From Prado023 sp963697345 (lineage in GTDB: Bacteria > Actinomycetota > Actinomycetes > S36-B12 > CAIYMF01): a stretch of 64,000 nucleotides of DNA. The stretch is from positions 434,001 to 498,000 of the forward strand of contig CAVONS010000007.1 of the NCBI GenBank assembly GCA_963697345.1, in the 5' to 3' direction. The notes beneath the pieces are model-generated. The model was not told the origin of the DNA, did no database searches, and worked only from the letters and a program-made list of their open reading frames with translations. The position numbers were made by a program, and so were the translations under genes. Positions 62,235-64,000 of this stretch are shown in pieces; the stretch's first letter is position 1, and every line of letters begins with the position of its first letter.

Positions 62235-63989
62235 TCAGGATTCTGGGCCGGTCTTCGGCGTCTCCGGTTGGGCCGGGGCCACCTGCGGATGCGCGGTCAT
62301 GTAGGCCTTGGCCGCCTCGTCCACCGACGGATACACGTGTCCGGCGCCCATCCCGGACTCGACGCCGGAGACCTGCAGAACCTCCCTGAGCCTGCCGTTC
62401 GGTTCCGCCACGACGAAAGTGATCTCGCGATCGTGCAGGTAGCTGATGAGATCGAGCAACGTGGAGGTTCCCGTGAAGTCCGCGTAGGCGGTTGCCTCCG
62501 CGTCGAGCACCACCCAGTTGACCGGCTCGTCGGTCGCCTCAAGCATCGCCTTGAGCTGGTCGGCGAACCCTTGGGCGTTGCCGAAGAAGAGGGCACTCTC
62601 CCACCGCACGACGACCAGGCCCGGGAGGGTGCGCCCCCCGGGTAGTCGCTGGATGTTCTGCCAGGCATTGCCCACATCACTGCGCGCCAGGACCACGACC
62701 GAGGTACGGGCGGCCGCCATCAGCACGTTCCACAGGGACAGGACGACGGCGATGATGATCCCCTGCAGAAGCCCGAAGACCAGGGCACCGGCGAAGGCGA
62801 CGATTCCGGTCCAGAAGTCCTGTCGGTTCTGCCGCCAGAGTGCGCGGAAGGTGCGTACGTCGAGCAGGCCGACTCCCGCCGCGATGACGACGGCACCCAG
62901 CGCCGCCGACGGCAGAGGGGCCAGGGCAGAGGCGAACAACACCAGGATCACCCCGATCACTATCACGCCGACGAGGTTGGCCACCTGACTCTTGCCCCCA
63001 GCATCGGCTGCCACAGCCGTGCGCGAGTCGCTGGCCGAGACGGGCAGCCCGCCCACGAGCCCGGAGAACGCACTGGCCGTCCCCAGGCCGAACAGGTCGC
63101 GGTTCGCGTTGACCCGGTACTTGTTCCGCTCGGCGAAGACGGTCGAGGTCACGGTGGTGTCGGCGAACCCCATCAGGGCCACTGCGAAGGCCGGGAGCAG
63201 CAGGACGCCCAACTCGCCGAACTCCGCGGTGGGCAGCGCGATGGAGGGTAGCCCCGGGGGCAGGGCACCCACGACGGCCAGCCCGTCGGCCGCCAGATCG
63301 AACACCGCCGACACGGCCAGCGCGACCAGGACGGCCACCAGCGCGCCCGGGATCCGGGGCGCGAACCGGCGAAGACCGAAGATGATCACCAGACATCCGA
63401 CACCAACCGCGAGCGAGAGCCCGAACGTGTCACCGAGGTTCTTCACCAACTCAACAGCCGCAGGGATGACGTCCTCGGAATCAACGTCGTACCCGAGGAT
63501 CTTGGGTGCCTGCTTGACGATGATCGTGACGGCCAGGGCGTTCATGTAGCCCACGAGGACCGGCTTGGAGATGAAGTTGGCGATGATCCCTGCCTTCAGC
63601 AGGCCAGCCAGGACCAGGATGCCGCCAGCGATGAGCGCGATCAGAGCCGCAGTCCCCGTCAGCACGTCGGCGGCAGCCCCCACGCCCACAATCGGGACCA
63701 GGGCTGCAGCCAACAGGGTCGAGGTCGAGGAGTCCGGCCCGACCACCAGCTGCCGCGACGAGCCGAGCAGGGCGTAGCCCACGATCGCACCCATCGTCGC
63801 GTACAACCCGACCTCGGGTGGCAGCCCAGCCAACGTGGCATAGGCCATGCCCTGGGGGACCATCACCACACCCAGCGCGATGCCGGCCACCACGTCCCGC
63901 GGGATCCACGAGGTCTGGAACCCTGCCCGCCACGGCATCAGCCATCCGGGCTTCCCTCCGGTCGGGGCCGGAGCGTCCGGCGAGGTCAC
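62235..63989 (-). CDS. SulP-family inorganic anion transporter with STAS domain
   Basis: The 584-residue protein belongs to the SLC26/SulP family, which moves sulfate, bicarbonate or similar anions. The membrane domain begins IPRDVVAGIALGVVMVPQGM near residues 29-48, with AYATLAGLPPEVGLYATMGA next and more than ten helices in all. A C-terminal STAS domain (about 445-560) contains VNWVVLDAEATAYADFTGTS and LLDLISYLHDREITFVVAEP. The GTG at 63989 gives the expected length. No carbonic anhydrase or sulfate-assimilation gene adjoins it, so the anion is not assigned. Confidence 0.93.
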   Translation of the reverse strand: MTSPDAPAPTGGKPGWLMPWRAGFQTSWIPRDVVAGIALGVVMVPQGMAYATLAGLPPEVGLYATMGAIVGYALLGSSRQLVVGPDSSTSTLLAAALVPIVGVGAAADVLTGTAALIALIAGGILVLAGLLKAGIIANFISKPVLVGYMNALAVTIIVKQAPKILGYDVDSEDVIPAAVELVKNLGDTFGLSLAVGVGCLVIIFGLRRFAPRIPGALVAVLVALAVSAVFDLAADGLAVVGALPPGLPSIALPTAEFGELGVLLLPAFAVALMGFADTTVTSTVFAERNKYRVNANRDLFGLGTASAFSGLVGGLPVSASDSRTAVAADAGGKSQVANLVGVIVIGVILVLFASALAPLPSAALGAVVIAAGVGLLDVRTFRALWRQNRQDFWTGIVAFAGALVFGLLQGIIIAVVLSLWNVLMAAARTSVVVLARSDVGNAWQNIQRLPGGRTLPGLVVVRWESALFFGNAQGFADQLKAMLEATDEPVNWVVLDAEATAYADFTGTSTLLDLISYLHDREITFVVAEPNGRLREVLQVSGVESGMGAGHVYPSVDEAAKAYMTAHPQVAPAQPETPKTGPES

Positions 63990-64000
63990 AGCTCACTCTC

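Overview
The window is high-GC actinobacterial chromosome. Support comes from mycothiol biosynthesis (mshA), CarD, SenX3-RegX3 with PhoU, a wax ester/diacylglycerol acyltransferase, an HbhA-like lysine-rich protein, and many genes that look leaderless: a -10 hexamer of TANNNT or CAGNNT type sits 6-7 bases before the start codon. Gene order from about 15 to 29 kb matches two conserved actinobacterial neighbourhoods known from Mycobacterium tuberculosis: Rv0474-Rv0491 (XRE regulator, hbhA, DUF2516, mshA, YbjN, gpm, senX3, regX3) and Rv3583c-Rv3579c (carD, ispD, ispF, cysS, rlmB). I cannot name a genus from sequence alone.

Layout. 0-4.8 kb: histidine degradation operon hutH-hutU-hutI-hutG on the minus strand, with hutG cut by the window edge. 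4.9-15.1 kb: a NYN/OST-HTH protein; a Cys-containing leader peptide followed by a DUF4395 membrane protein; a DsrE-like protein; a tight plus-strand series (35-residue membrane protein, nitrobindin, Fur, YgfZ); glgX; dtd; a frameshifted DUF4388 gene; a BKACE-asparaginase pair. 15.2-29 kb: the conserved core listed above. 29-41.8 kb: a DUF4032 kinase-like protein, two MsmK/MalK-type ATPases and a maltose-type ABC operon with two paralogous binding lipoproteins, then a secreted GH25-like protein. With glgX this suggests uptake and use of alpha-glucan or maltodextrin.

42.0 kb: a tRNA-Thr(TGT), after which the character changes. From 42 to 62 kb gene density falls, intergenic stretches lengthen, and truncated or frameshifted genes appear (metallopeptidase fragment, HepT, PIN-domain remnant). 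This accessory stretch also carries the most unusual locus. A 1,460-residue protein joins a predicted cytoplasmic HD-GYP domain to nine tandem 92-residue Big_9/cadherin-like repeats and a C-terminal domain. It is followed by a membrane-anchored SIP-repeat protein, a Crp/Fnr regulator, a MntA-HepT pair, a VDANG-repeat membrane protein and a large ATP-binding LuxR regulator. The window ends with a Gfo/Idh/MocA oxidoreductase and a SulP anion transporter.

Three coding sequences (DUF4388, SIP-repeat protein, HepT) each lack exactly one base relative to a sensible reading frame. Either this is young pseudogenisation or slippage, or the underlying assembly has homopolymer undercalls. No CRISPR array, insertion sequence, rRNA or replication origin is visible.
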